A DNA stretch of 64,000 nucleotides, from contig JAFKFM010000016.1 of assembly GCA_017308135.1 (NCBI GenBank), forward strand, positions 62,001-126,000, given 5' to 3'. Source of the stretch: Alphaproteobacteria bacterium. GTDB lineage: Bacteria; Pseudomonadota; Alphaproteobacteria; CACIAM-22H2. Below are positions 17,719 through 27,074 of this stretch, piece after piece. The notes below the pieces were generated by a model. The model was given only the letters and a program-made list of their open reading frames with translations. It made no database searches and was not told the origin of the DNA. The translations under genes and the position numbers were made by a program. Each line of letters begins with the position of its first letter. The stretch's first letter is position 1.

Positions 17719-19691
17719 GGTGCGGCCGCCTCGAACACCACGAGTTCCTCGCCTTCCGAAGTCTGTTCGCCCGGCTTGAAGCGCACGCGCACGACCGTTC
17801 CATCGGCGGGGGCGACGATCGTGTGCTCCATCTTCATCGCTTCGAGTACGACCAGCTTCTGCCCTTTGGTCACTTTCTGACCGTCCGCGACGGCGACAGA
17901 CACGATCTTGCCCGGCATCGGCGCGATCAACTTGCCGCCCGCCCCGCCTTGCGCGTCCGTCATCGCCAGCGCGTCGATCAGGGTCAGCGTCGTGCTTTCG
18001 GCGCCTTGGAAGACGATCGTGTCGAGCCCGCGTCGCACGATATCGGCCTCGACCTTATGCCCATCGAGCGTGGCGGTGAGACGACCGTCCGGCGACAACA
18101 CGGCTTGCGCCGCGATCGACCCGCCGGGCAAATCGAAGATATAGCCCGCCGCCCCGCGATAATGGACGCGCACGGGCGGCAAATCCTTGAACGCGATCTC
18201 GTCATGCGCATCGCCGTTGAGGCGCCAACCCGGCACGCGAGCCCACGGGCTGTCGGGCGCCGCGGCGATAGCGGCATCCTCCCGCGCGCGCAGAATCGCG
18301 AGCACGGCGAGCGCTACTGTCGTGTCGTCCGGTGCCGTCACGACGGGGATCAGCGCTTCATTGTGGCGCGCGATGAAGCCCGTATCGACTTCGCCCGCCG
18401 CGAAAGAAGGATGCCGTGCGACGCGCGCAAGGAACGCCACGTTGTTCGCCGGGCCGACGATGCGCACGTGATCGAGCGCCGCGCCGAGCCGCGCCAGCGC
18501 GCTCGCGCGATCGGGGCCGTGGACGATCAGCTTGGCGATCATCGGATCGTAATGGATCGAGACGGCATCGCCTTCGCGCACACCGGTATCGATGCGCGCG
18601 CCTTCCGCCGGAAACGCTAAGCGATGCAGCTTACCGGTCGAAGGCAGGAAATCGCGCGCCGGATCCTCGGCGTAAAGCCGCGCTTCGAAAGCATGACCGT
18701 CGATGCGCAGATCGGCCTGACGCAACGGCAATTTCTCGCCGCGCGCGACGCGGATCTGCCATTCGACGAGATCCAGCCCAGTGATCGCCTCGGTCACCGG
18801 ATGTTCGACCTGCAAGCGCGTGTTCATTTCCATGAAGTAGAATTCGCCGCCGCTATCGGCGATGAACTCGACCGTACCGGCGCCGACATAGCCGACCGCT
18901 TGCGCCGCGCGCAACGCCGCCTCGCCCATCGACTTGCGGCGCTCGGCGCTCATGCCCGGTGCGGGCGCTTCTTCGATGACTTTCTGATGGCGGCGTTGCA
19001 GCGAGCAATCGCGTTCGAACAGATAGACGCCGTTGCCGTGGCCGTCGCAAAAGACCTGCACTTCGATATGCCGCGGCCGCTCGAGATATTTCTCGATCAA
19101 CACGCGCGCATCGCCGAAGGAAGATTGCGCCTCGCGCTGCGCGCCGGCCAATTCCTCGGCGAAGTCGGCGGCCGCGCGCACGACGCGCATGCCCTTGCCG
19201 CCCCCACCCGCCGACGCCTTGATCAGCACCGGAAAGCCGATCTTCGCGGCTTCCTCGGTCAACAATGCCGCATCTTGCACCACGCCGTGATAGCCGGGCA
19301 CGACGGGCACACCGGCCTTGACCATCAGCGCTTTCGCTTCGCTTTTGCCGCCCATCGCGCGGATGGCAGATGCGGGCGGACCGACGAACACGATCCCGGC
19401 CTTCGCGCAGGCTTCGGCGAAATCGGCGTTCTCCGACAGGAAGCCGTAACCGGGATGGATGGCGCCCGCCCCGGATTTCTTCGCCGCGTCGAGAATGCGA
19501 TCGGCGCGCAGATAGGATTCGCGCGGGCTCGCCGCACCGATCGGATAGGCTTCGTCGCACGACGCGACATGCAGCGCGTTCGCGTCGGCGTCCGAATGGA
19601 CCGCGATCGTCCGCAAGCCCATACGCCGCACGGTGCGCGCCACGCGAACCGCGATTTCGCCGCGATTGGCGATCAAGAGCGTGTCAAACAT
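17715..19691 (-). CDS. mccA: Methylcrotonyl-CoA carboxylase, biotin-carboxylase/BCCP subunit
   Basis: 658 residues. Carboxylates biotin, which the MccB subunit uses to convert 3-methylcrotonyl-CoA to 3-methylglutaconyl-CoA. Visible in order: FDTLLIANRGEIAVRVART; ATP-grasp with KASAGGGGKGMRVV; EMNTRLQVEHPVTE; and a C-terminal biotinyl domain with EAMKMEH, biotin on Lys at about 620. The start overlaps the ion-channel gene by eight bases. Assignment to MCC over PCC rests on context with mccB, liuC and mvaB; a second carboxylase pair at 40-44 kb fits propionyl-CoA. Confidence 0.95.
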   Translation of the reverse strand: MFDTLLIANRGEIAVRVARTVRRMGLRTIAVHSDADANALHVASCDEAYPIGAASPRESYLRADRILDAAKKSGAGAIHPGYGFLSENADFAEACAKAGIVFVGPPASAIRAMGGKSEAKALMVKAGVPVVPGYHGVVQDAALLTEEAAKIGFPVLIKASAGGGGKGMRVVRAAADFAEELAGAQREAQSSFGDARVLIEKYLERPRHIEVQVFCDGHGNGVYLFERDCSLQRRHQKVIEEAPAPGMSAERRKSMGEAALRAAQAVGYVGAGTVEFIADSGGEFYFMEMNTRLQVEHPVTEAITGLDLVEWQIRVARGEKLPLRQADLRIDGHAFEARLYAEDPARDFLPSTGKLHRLAFPAEGARIDTGVREGDAVSIHYDPMIAKLIVHGPDRASALARLGAALDHVRIVGPANNVAFLARVARHPSFAAGEVDTGFIARHNEALIPVVTAPDDTTVALAVLAILRAREDAAIAAAPDSPWARVPGWRLNGDAHDEIAFKDLPPVRVHYRGAAGYIFDLPGGSIAAQAVLSPDGRLTATLDGHKVEADIVRRGLDTIVFQGAESTTLTLIDALAMTDAQGGAGGKLIAPMPGKIVSVAVADGQKVTKGQKLVVLEAMKMEHTIVAPADGTVVRVRFKPGEQTSEGEELVVFEAAAP

Positions 19692-20619
19692 CCTCGCCCT
19701 CCCGCCGTCCGTTGCGGCGCGCCAAGAGATCGCGGTTGTAGTTCATGATCTCCGACAGGCCGATCAGCAGCAGCGTCACGCCGAACACGACTTGGATCGA
19801 CGCGACGACGCGCACCGCGTCGCTGACCGGCGCCACATCGCCGTAACCGACGGTCGACAACGTGACGATCGAGAAATACAGCGCCTCCGAATAGCCGATC
19901 GCACGATCGTCGTTTAGGATGCGGAAATGCGGACCGGTCAAATAGACATCGACCAGCTTGTAGATCGCCGCGAAGCCGACGACGATCAGCGAATAGAAGG
20001 TCAGGAACGCGTAGACCGGCAGCACCAGCTTGCCCATACGCTCGAAGAACTCTTCGAGCAGAAGTCCCGCATCGATCAGGAAAACGGCGACGTCGCGCGA
20101 CGCCGCCAGCACGATCGCCGCGATCAGCGCCATCGCGCCCAGGAACACGGCGTCGCCCGGCAAACGCGCGAGACCGACCTCGTTCTGAAAGAAGGTCAAG
20201 CCGCCGACCAGGGCCACCGGGATCAGCCAGCGCGTGACGCGCCTGAACTCCGCGCGCGACGTGACATGCGCGGCGACCACCACGCTGCGGATCGCGTCGC
20301 GCCGGAAATAGGCGCCGGCCAGAAACGCGGCGAGCGGCAAGGCGAAACCCAAATCCTGCGCGAAATCCGAGACGCCGGGGAAATTCGCTTCGCTGAAGAA
20401 CACGAAAATCGAGACGTAGATCGCCAGCGAATTCGCCAATGCGAGCGAGAAGAACAGCGAGCCCGGGAACAGCAGCGCGAAGAACGCGAACGAGCAGACC
20501 GTCGCGGCCAGCATGGTCAGCGTGAAATCGAGGCCGGCGTCGCCTTCGACCGCCAGGCCGATCAGGACCAGCAGCACGGTCGTGAACGCGATCCCCGTTC
20601 GATGGCCCGACAATTTCAC
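19684..20619 (-). CDS. Potassium-channel-like membrane protein in the leucine operon
   Basis: 311 residues. Hydrophobic segments lie at about 8-25, 34-52, 55-75, 92-104, 131-145, 157-173, 200-221 and 268-288. The selectivity filter STVGYGDVAP (255-264) sits between the last two, as in two-TM ion channels (Ion_trans_2); the C-terminal tail is basic and short. The start is a GTG overlapping the liuC stop by four bases (GTGA); the end overlaps mccA by eight bases, so it is a real member of this operon. Six upstream segments make it larger than KcsA-type pores, and no ligand-binding domain is seen. Its link to leucine breakdown is unexplained. Confidence 0.85.
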   Translation of the reverse strand: MKLSGHRTGIAFTTVLLVLIGLAVEGDAGLDFTLTMLAATVCSFAFFALLFPGSLFFSLALANSLAIYVSIFVFFSEANFPGVSDFAQDLGFALPLAAFLAGAYFRRDAIRSVVVAAHVTSRAEFRRVTRWLIPVALVGGLTFFQNEVGLARLPGDAVFLGAMALIAAIVLAASRDVAVFLIDAGLLLEEFFERMGKLVLPVYAFLTFYSLIVVGFAAIYKLVDVYLTGPHFRILNDDRAIGYSEALYFSIVTLSTVGYGDVAPVSDAVRVVASIQVVFGVTLLLIGLSEIMNYNRDLLARRNGRREGEDV

Positions 20620-21398
20620 GACGATGCCCAGCCCGGTTTGCGTTTGGCGAGGAAAGCGCCGATCCCTTCGCGCCCTTCCGGCGACACGCGAATACGCGCG
20701 ATGCGCGCGGCGGTGTCGGCGATCATCGCCGCATCGACCGGCCCGCTTTCGACCCGCGCGATCAGCGCCTTCGTCTCCGCGATCGCCTGCGGGCCTGCGG
20801 CGCGCAATTTGACGAGCAGCGCCTCGACAGCCGCCTGAAGATTCTCGTCGATAACGTGGATCAGCCCCAGGCGATACGCGTCGGCCGCGTCGAACACTTC
20901 GGCTGTCAGGAAATAGCGCCGCGCGGCGCGCGGGCCGATGGCGCGCACGACATAGGGCGAAATGACCGCCGGAATGATGCCGAGCTTCGTTTCCGACAGG
21001 CAGAAGCTCGCCGACGGCACGCACACGGCCATGTCGCAGCACGCGACGAGCCCCACCCCACCGCCATAGGCCGGCCCTTGCACGCAAGCGATGGTCGGCT
21101 TGGGGCAGGTATCGAGGACACGCATCAATTCGGCCAGTGCCGCCGCGTCTTTCAGATTGGCGGCTTCGTCGTATGCCGCCATGCGTTTCATCCAATTGAG
21201 ATCGGCCCCGGCCGAAAAGCTTTTGCCCTCCGCCGCCAACACGATCGCGCGCAATTCCGGCATGGCGCCGAGACGCAGGATTTCGGTCGTCAGCGCCGCG
21301 ATCAGCGCATCGTCGAAGGCGTTGTGAAATTCGGCGCGCGCGAGCGTCAGCATCGCCACGTTGCGGTCGTCGATCTTGGTGTGGAAGCCGGCGCTCAT
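20616..21398 (-). CDS. liuC: Methylglutaconyl-CoA hydratase
   Basis: 260 residues, crotonase family. It hydrates 3-methylglutaconyl-CoA to HMG-CoA. The segment GKSFSAGADLNWMKRMA is typical of the LiuC/AUH branch, followed by the oxyanion-hole region QGPAYGGGVGLVACCDMAV. It lies between mccB (four bases upstream) and the ion channel (four-base overlap downstream), matching the reaction order MCC, hydratase, lyase. Confidence 0.94.
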   Translation of the reverse strand: MSAGFHTKIDDRNVAMLTLARAEFHNAFDDALIAALTTEILRLGAMPELRAIVLAAEGKSFSAGADLNWMKRMAAYDEAANLKDAAALAELMRVLDTCPKPTIACVQGPAYGGGVGLVACCDMAVCVPSASFCLSETKLGIIPAVISPYVVRAIGPRAARRYFLTAEVFDAADAYRLGLIHVIDENLQAAVEALLVKLRAAGPQAIAETKALIARVESGPVDAAMIADTAARIARIRVSPEGREGIGAFLAKRKPGWASS

Positions 21399-21402
21399 CG
21401 CA

Positions 21403-23010
21403 TCACATCCGGAACACGCCGAATTTCGTCGGCTCGATCGGCGCGTTGGATGCGGCCGACAATCCCAGCCCCAGCACCATGCGCGTTTGGGCGGGGTCGA
21501 TCACGCCGTCGTCCCACAGCCGCGCCGAAGCATAATACGGATGCCCCTGCTTCTCGTATTGCTCGCGGATCGGCGCCTTGAATGCGGCTTCGTCCTCCGC
21601 CGGCCACGTCTTGCCGGCGGCTTCGAGATTGTCGCGCTTCACAGTGGCGAGCACCGATGCGGCCTGTTCGCCGCCCATCACCGAGATACGCGCGTTGGGC
21701 CACATCCACAGGAAGCGCGGGCCGAAGGCGCGCCCGCACATGCCGTAATTCCCGGCGCCGAACGAGCCGCCGACGATCACGGTGAATTTCGGCACATTCG
21801 CGCAGGATACGGCGGTGACGAGTTTGGCACCGTCGCGCGCGATGCCGCCGCTTTCGTATTTCTTGCCGACCATGAAGCCGGAGATGTTCTGCAGGAAGAA
21901 GAGCGGAATGTTCCGCTGGCAGCAAAGCTCGATGAAATGCGCGCCTTTTAAGGCGCTTTCGGAAAACAAAATGCCATTATTGGCGACGATGCCGACCTTG
22001 TAGCCCCAGATATGCGCGAAGCCGCAAATCAGCGTCGTGCCGTACAGCGCTTTGAACTCGTCGAATTCAGAACCGTCGGCAATGCGCGCAATGATCTCGC
22101 GCACGTCGTAGGGTTTGCGCAGATCGGCGGGGACAGCACCGTAAAGTTCTTCGGCCGCATAGAGCGGCTCGGCGGGCGCTTGCGCCTGACCCCACGCGGG
22201 CTTGGGTAGGTTGAGATTGCCGACGATGCGCCGCGCGATCCCAAGTGCGTGCGCGTCGTTCTGCGCGTAATGGTCGACGACGCCCGACACGCGCGCATGC
22301 ACATCGGCGCCGCCGAGGTCCTCGGCCGACACCACTTCGCCCGTCGCCGCCTTCACCAAAGGCGGGCCGCCGAGGAAGATCGTGCCCTGATTCTTGACGA
22401 TCACGCTTTCGTCAGACATCGCGGGCACGTAAGCCCCACCCGCCGTGCAACTGCCCATCACCACCGCGATCTGCGGAATGCCGGCGGCGGAGAGATTCGC
22501 CTGATTGAAGAAGATGCGCCCGAAATGCTCGCGGTCGGGAAAAACGTCGTCCTGGTTCGGCAGATTGGCGCCGCCGCTATCGACCAGATAGACGCAGGGC
22601 AAGCGGTTCTCGCGCGCGATCTCCTGCGCGCGGATATGCTTCTTCACCGTGATGGGGAAGTAAGTGCCGCCCTTCACGGTCGCGTCGTTGCACACCACGA
22701 CGCATTCGCGGCCCGCGATACGGCCGATCCCGGTCAAGATGCCGGCGGACGGCACGTCGCCGCCATACATGTCCCAGGCGGCGAGCTGGGAAAGCTCCAA
22801 GAACGGCGTGCCGGGATCGAGCAGCGTTCGGATCCGTTCGCGCGGCAGCAACTTGCCGCGCTTGACGTGCTTGTCGCGCGCGGCCGGGCCGCCGCCGTCG
22901 CGCACTTTGTCGGCGGCCGCGCGCAATTCGCCCACGAGGCCGCGCATCGCCGCGTCGTTGGCGGCGAAATCTTCGGACTTCGTGTCGATCGCGCTTTTCA
23001 GCACCGCCAT
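21403..23010 (-). CDS. mccB: Methylcrotonyl-CoA carboxylase, carboxyltransferase subunit
   Basis: 535 residues, usual length. Transfers the carboxyl group from biotin to 3-methylcrotonyl-CoA. Both crotonase-like halves are present: N-terminal SGGANLPNQDDVFPDREHFGR and GSCTAGGAYVPAMSDE; C-terminal GGSFGAGNYGMCGRAFGPRF and ISVMGGEQAA, all typical of MccB and different from PccB. It starts five bases after the upstream isomerase gene. Confidence 0.97.
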   Translation of the reverse strand: MAVLKSAIDTKSEDFAANDAAMRGLVGELRAAADKVRDGGGPAARDKHVKRGKLLPRERIRTLLDPGTPFLELSQLAAWDMYGGDVPSAGILTGIGRIAGRECVVVCNDATVKGGTYFPITVKKHIRAQEIARENRLPCVYLVDSGGANLPNQDDVFPDREHFGRIFFNQANLSAAGIPQIAVVMGSCTAGGAYVPAMSDESVIVKNQGTIFLGGPPLVKAATGEVVSAEDLGGADVHARVSGVVDHYAQNDAHALGIARRIVGNLNLPKPAWGQAQAPAEPLYAAEELYGAVPADLRKPYDVREIIARIADGSEFDEFKALYGTTLICGFAHIWGYKVGIVANNGILFSESALKGAHFIELCCQRNIPLFFLQNISGFMVGKKYESGGIARDGAKLVTAVSCANVPKFTVIVGGSFGAGNYGMCGRAFGPRFLWMWPNARISVMGGEQAASVLATVKRDNLEAAGKTWPAEDEAAFKAPIREQYEKQGHPYYASARLWDDGVIDPAQTRMVLGLGLSAASNAPIEPTKFGVFRM

Positions 23011-23014
23011 GAAA

Positions 23015-23617
23015 TCACCAGCCGCCGGTGACGAGCCATTCTTCGACTTGCGCCAAGCGGTCGGCGCCCCAGAACGGCTCGCCGTCGACGATGATGAAGG
23101 GCGAGCCGAACACGCCGCGCTGCACCGCCGCCTCGACCTCGCCCCGGAACCGCTCCTTGAATTCGGCGCTGGTGATCCCGGCTTTCAGCTTGTCCTTGTC
23201 TACACCCATACCGGCCGCGAGATCGCAGACGAAATCGACCGGTGTCACGTCGCGCCCGTCGACATAGGCTTGGCGGAACACCGCCTTGGCGAAGCGCTTG
23301 GCCAAGGCCGGGTCCTTGTCGTCGAGCCAGTAGAAGGCGCGACTGGGGTTGATTGCGGCGAAGGGGAACGCATCGGGCAGGCGGAACTTCAAATTATAGA
23401 GCCGCGCGAAACGCGCGAAATCGCGCTTGGCGTATTCGCCCTTCAGCGGAATTTCGAGCAGCGGTTTCTGGCCCGATTCCTTGAACGCCGCCCCCAGCAG
23501 CATCGGCCGCCATTTGACGCTGCGCCCGTAATGCCCGGCCAGATCGTCGATCCGCGTCGAGGCGAGATAGCCATAGGGGCTCGAGAAGTCGAAATAGAAG
23601 TCGATCGGGTTGGCCAC
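23015..23617 (-). CDS. DsbA-fold isomerase (HCCA isomerase family), second copy
   Basis: 200 residues. FYFDFSSPYGYLASTRIDDL has SSPY in the position of a redox CxxC, and FGSPFIIVDGEPFWGADRLAQVEEW carries the cis-Pro/C-terminal motif. This is the same family as the protein at 12847-13449 but clearly diverged. It lies four bases after an acyl-CoA dehydrogenase gene and four before mccB, so it is expressed with leucine degradation. Relatives of this kind are often found with acyl-CoA enzymes; a GSH- or CoA-thioester-related isomerase activity is possible but unproven. Confidence 0.85.
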   Translation of the reverse strand: MANPIDFYFDFSSPYGYLASTRIDDLAGHYGRSVKWRPMLLGAAFKESGQKPLLEIPLKGEYAKRDFARFARLYNLKFRLPDAFPFAAINPSRAFYWLDDKDPALAKRFAKAVFRQAYVDGRDVTPVDFVCDLAAGMGVDKDKLKAGITSAEFKERFRGEVEAAVQRGVFGSPFIIVDGEPFWGADRLAQVEEWLVTGGW

Positions 23618-23621
23618 TTGC

Positions 23622-24758
23622 TTACCCTTCCGCGTGGATGGCCCGGGCGATCACCAGGCGCTGGATATCGGACGTACCTTCGTAAATCTGGCATACGCGC
23701 ACGTCGCGCGCGATACGCTCGACCGGAAAATCGGCGAGGTAACCATAGCCGCCATGCGTCTGGATCGCCGCCGAGCACACGCGCTCGGCCATTTCCGAGG
23801 CGAAGAGCTTCGCCATGGCGGCTTCCTTCAGGCACGGCAAACCTGCATCGCGCAGCCGCGCGGCGTTATGCACCATCAAGCGCGCGGCTTCGATTTCGGT
23901 CGCCATGTCGGCGAGACGGAACGCGACTGCCTGATGTTCGAAGATCTTCTTGCCGAAGCTCTCGCGTTGCTTGGCGTAAGCGAGCGCCGCGTCATAGGCC
24001 GAGCGCGCCATGCCCACGGCCTGGGCCGCGATGCCGATGCGCCCGCCTTCGAGATTGGCGAGCGCGATCTTGTAGCCCTCGCCTTCCGGCCCCAGCATCA
24101 AATCAGGCGTCAGGCGCGCATCTTCCAATGTGATCTGCGCGGTGTCGGAGCATTTCTGGCCGAGCTTTTCCTCGAGCCGCGCCACCTTCCAGCCCGGATT
24201 GTCGGTCGGCACCAGAAACGCGCTGATGCCTTTCTTGCCCGCCTCCGGGTTGGTCACCGCGAAGACGATCGCCACGTCCGCCGTGGCGCCCGAGGTGATG
24301 AATTGCTTGGTGCCCGACAGCACCCAATGATTGCCGTCGCGCTTGGCGCGGGTCTTGATCGCCGAGGCGTCCGACCCCGCCCCCGGCTCGGTCAGACAGA
24401 AGGCGCCGAGCATTCGGCCTTGCGCGAGCTTCTTGAGAAACGTCTCTTTCTGCCACGCCGTGCCGAACTTCAGGATCGGCATGCAGCCGACCGAATTATG
24501 CACGCTCATGACCGTGGAAACGGCCCCGTCGCCCGCCGCGATTTCCTCCAACGCCGCCGCATAGGCGACGTGATCGGCGCCGGCCCCGCCCCATTCTTCG
24601 GGCACCAGCATGCCCATGAATCCCAGTTCGCCCAATTCGCGCACGATCGGCTTGGGGAACAGCTTTTCCTTCTCGCGCGCGGCGGCGGTCGGCCACAGCT
24701 TCTCTTGCGCGTATTGGCGCGCCGTATCGCGAATCAGGCTCTGGGTTTCGTCGAGCAT
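23622..24758 (-). CDS. Acyl-CoA dehydrogenase (short/branched-chain type)
   Basis: 378 residues. FAD-dependent alpha,beta-dehydrogenation of an acyl-CoA. Motifs: FCLTEPGAGSDASAIKTRA (FAD contact), GGYGYLADFPVERIARD and C-terminal QIYEGTSDIQRLVIAR with the catalytic Glu at about 360, the position found in butyryl/medium-chain enzymes. Because the operon already has isovaleryl-CoA dehydrogenase with its base elsewhere, this one probably handles another branched or short acyl-CoA, such as isobutyryl- or 2-methylbutyryl-CoA. Substrate is inference. Confidence 0.92.
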   Translation of the reverse strand: MLDETQSLIRDTARQYAQEKLWPTAAAREKEKLFPKPIVRELGELGFMGMLVPEEWGGAGADHVAYAAALEEIAAGDGAVSTVMSVHNSVGCMPILKFGTAWQKETFLKKLAQGRMLGAFCLTEPGAGSDASAIKTRAKRDGNHWVLSGTKQFITSGATADVAIVFAVTNPEAGKKGISAFLVPTDNPGWKVARLEEKLGQKCSDTAQITLEDARLTPDLMLGPEGEGYKIALANLEGGRIGIAAQAVGMARSAYDAALAYAKQRESFGKKIFEHQAVAFRLADMATEIEAARLMVHNAARLRDAGLPCLKEAAMAKLFASEMAERVCSAAIQTHGGYGYLADFPVERIARDVRVCQIYEGTSDIQRLVIARAIHAEG

Positions 24759-24770
24759 CGCGCCCTCGGT

Positions 24771-25454
24771 CTACCAGGGAAGATCGGTGCCGTCGTAGTT
24801 GAAGAACTTGCCGTTATCCTTGGGCGTCAGGCCCGACAGCGTCTTGGCGATCGCGTCGGTCGCTTCGGGAATGGTCAGCGTGGCGCCGGGCCCGCCCATC
24901 TCGGTCTGCACCCAGCCGGGATGGAACACCGCGACGGTTACGCCCCGCCCCGCCAGATCGATCGACAGGTTTTTGGCGACTTGGTTGAGCATCGTCTTGG
25001 ACGAACGATAGATCATCGACCCGCCGGCATTCATCGCGATCGAGCCCATGCGCGAGGTCGTGAAGGCGATCGTTTTGCGCTTGGATCGCGCCACCGGCTC
25101 GATCAACGCTTCGACAAGCCGCATCGGGCCGAAGACGTTGACGTCGATGACCTTCCGCCATTCGTCGTAATCGGTGTTGCCGACCGCGCCGTCGCGCGGG
25201 CCATAGATGCCCGCGTTGCACAGCAGCAGGTCGATGCTCTCGCTCGCCAGCGATTTGCCCAAGCGCGCGACCGAATGCGGATCGCTCACATCGCACAGAT
25301 GGACTTCGCCGCCTGCTTTGGAGATATCCGCGCCGGAGGCGAGATTGCGCGCCGTGCCCAGCACGCGCCAGCCGCGCTTGGCGAATTGCCCCACGAGCGC
25401 AAGGCCGATGCCGCGCGACGCGCCCGCGATCAGAATGGTCGGTTTGTCGGTCAT
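24771..25454 (-). CDS. Short-chain dehydrogenase/reductase
   Basis: 227 residues, classical SDR Rossmann fold. Cofactor motif GASRGIGLA (about 10-18), LLCNAG, and catalytic YRSSK with the upstream Ser region TTSRMGSI. The later FHPGWVQTEMGG is typical of the SDR subgroup that includes sniffer/CsgA-like reductases. Start ATG overlaps the RidA-like gene stop by four bases. The acidic DVSD after strand 3 does not decide NAD against NADP. Substrate unknown; likely works on an intermediate or by-product of branched-chain catabolism. Confidence 0.88.
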   Translation of the reverse strand: MTDKPTILIAGASRGIGLALVGQFAKRGWRVLGTARNLASGADISKAGGEVHLCDVSDPHSVARLGKSLASESIDLLLCNAGIYGPRDGAVGNTDYDEWRKVIDVNVFGPMRLVEALIEPVARSKRKTIAFTTSRMGSIAMNAGGSMIYRSSKTMLNQVAKNLSIDLAGRGVTVAVFHPGWVQTEMGGPGATLTIPEATDAIAKTLSGLTPKDNGKFFNYDGTDLPW

Positions 25455-25837
25455 GCGCTTCTCTTCTTCGCCGTGACTTCGATTTCGATTTTCATATCCG
25501 CGTTCAGCAATTGGCTGACCACGGTCGTGTTCGCCGGGCGGATATCCTTGAAGTGTTTGCCGACGATCGGCGCCACTTTGTCGAAATCCTTCGCGTCGGT
25601 CAGATGGATCTGTACGCGCACGGTGTCGGCCAGATCGAACCCGGCCTGCGCCAGCGCCGCGCGGATATTGGCGAAGCATTGCTCGGTCTGCTCGGCCACG
25701 TCGGGCGAGATCGCCATTTTGGCGTAGTCGTAGCCCGTGGTGCCCGACACGAAGGCCCAATCGCCGTCGATCACCGCGCGGCTATAGCCGGCCAAAGCCT
25801 CGAAACTCGACCCCGACGAAATCAATCTGCGCGCCAT
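25451..25837 (-). CDS. RidA (YjgF/YER057c) family protein
   Basis: 128 residues. RidA-like fold: WAFVSGTTGYDY, TEQCFANIRAALAQAG, VRVQIHLTDAKDF, IEIEVTA. Canonical RidA enamine/imine deaminases have an essential Arg in a PARSxxxV motif; here that segment reads PANTTVV, so the Arg is absent and deaminase activity is doubtful. The ATG at 25837 is chosen over a GTG two codons earlier because GGGAG lies at normal distance only for the ATG. It follows ivd by 24 nt and overlaps the SDR gene by four bases. Confidence 0.87.
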   Translation of the reverse strand: MARRLISSGSSFEALAGYSRAVIDGDWAFVSGTTGYDYAKMAISPDVAEQTEQCFANIRAALAQAGFDLADTVRVQIHLTDAKDFDKVAPIVGKHFKDIRPANTTVVSQLLNADMKIEIEVTAKKRSA

Positions 25838-25861
25838 ATCCACTCCCTTTTCCCGGCCAGT

Positions 25862-27034
25862 CTAAGCGGTTTCGGCAAACAATTCGCGGCCGATCAACCA
25901 GCGGCGGATTTCGCTGGTGCCGGCCCCGATTTCGTAGAGTTTGGCGTCGCGCAGCAACCGCCCGGTCGGGTAATCGTTGATATAGCCGTTGCCGCCCAGA
26001 AGCTGGATCGCGTCCAGCGCGATCTGGGTCGCTTTCTCGGCCGAATAGAGGATCGCCCCGGCCGCGTCCTTGCGCGTCGTGCGCCCCGCGTCGCAAGCGC
26101 GCGTGACGGCATAGACATAGGCTTTGCAGGCGTTGGTCGTCGTGTACATGTCGGCGAGCTTGCCCTGCACGAGCTGGAATTCGCCGATCGATTGGCCGAA
26201 TTGCTGGCGCTCGTGAACATAAGGCAGCGCCACGTCCAACGCCGCCTGCATGATGCCCAGCGGCCCGCCCGCCAGCACCGCGCGTTCGTAGTCGAGGCCG
26301 CTCATCAACACGTTGACGCCCTTGCCGACGGCGCCGAGCACGTTCTCGGCCGGTACTTCGCAATCCTGAAACACCAGCTCGCCGGTGTTGGAGCCGCGCA
26401 TGCCGAGCTTGTCGAGTTTCTGCGCCACCGAGAATCCCTTGAAGGATTTCTCGATCAAGAACGCCGTAATGCCGCGCGCCCCCGCCGCAATATCGGTCTT
26501 GGCATAGACGACCAGCACATCGGCGTCGGGCCCGTTGGTGATCCAGAACTTGCTGCCGTTGAGAACGTAGCGGTCGCCCTTTTTGTCGGCGCGCAGTTTC
26601 ATCGACACGACGTCGGAGCCGGCCCCCGGCTCGGACATGGCCAGCGCGCCGACATGTTCGCCCGAGATCAACTTGGGCAGATATTTGCGCCGCTGGATCT
26701 CGTTGCCGTTGCGGCGGATCTGGTTGACGCAAAGATTGGAATGCGCGCCGTAAGACAAGCCGACCGACGCGGAGGCGCGGCTGATCTCCTCCATCGCCAC
26801 GCAATGCGCGAGATAGCCTTGGCCCGACCCGCCATATTCCTCCTCGACCGTGATGCCGAGCAAGCCGAGATCGCCGAATTTGCGCCAAAGATCGGCCGGA
26901 AAATCGTTGTCGCGGTCGATCTGCGCCGCACGCGGCGCGATTTCGGCGGCGGCGAAGCGCGCAACCTGATCGCGCAGCATGTCGATATCCTCGCCCAGGC
27001 CGAAATCGAACGACGGGATCGAATTGCGGGTCAT
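25862..27034 (-). CDS. ivd: Isovaleryl-CoA dehydrogenase
   Basis: 390 residues. Oxidises isovaleryl-CoA to 3-methylcrotonyl-CoA, passing electrons to ETF. LAMSEPGAGSDVVSMKLRA is the FAD loop. The catalytic Glu for this subfamily lies in the internal helix MSGLDYERAVLAGGPLGIMQ (Glu at about 250), the feature that distinguishes IVD from other acyl-CoA dehydrogenases. The start is supported by GGGAGG six bases upstream. First gene of the leucine-degradation operon, divergent from a TetR gene with a palindrome 41-58 bp before this start codon. Confidence 0.95.
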   Translation of the reverse strand: MTRNSIPSFDFGLGEDIDMLRDQVARFAAAEIAPRAAQIDRDNDFPADLWRKFGDLGLLGITVEEEYGGSGQGYLAHCVAMEEISRASASVGLSYGAHSNLCVNQIRRNGNEIQRRKYLPKLISGEHVGALAMSEPGAGSDVVSMKLRADKKGDRYVLNGSKFWITNGPDADVLVVYAKTDIAAGARGITAFLIEKSFKGFSVAQKLDKLGMRGSNTGELVFQDCEVPAENVLGAVGKGVNVLMSGLDYERAVLAGGPLGIMQAALDVALPYVHERQQFGQSIGEFQLVQGKLADMYTTTNACKAYVYAVTRACDAGRTTRKDAAGAILYSAEKATQIALDAIQLLGGNGYINDYPTGRLLRDAKLYEIGAGTSEIRRWLIGRELFAETA

Positions 27035-27074
27035 GGCCGCCTCCCTTGTCGAAACGGGGTTTCCTCCGCCGTTT

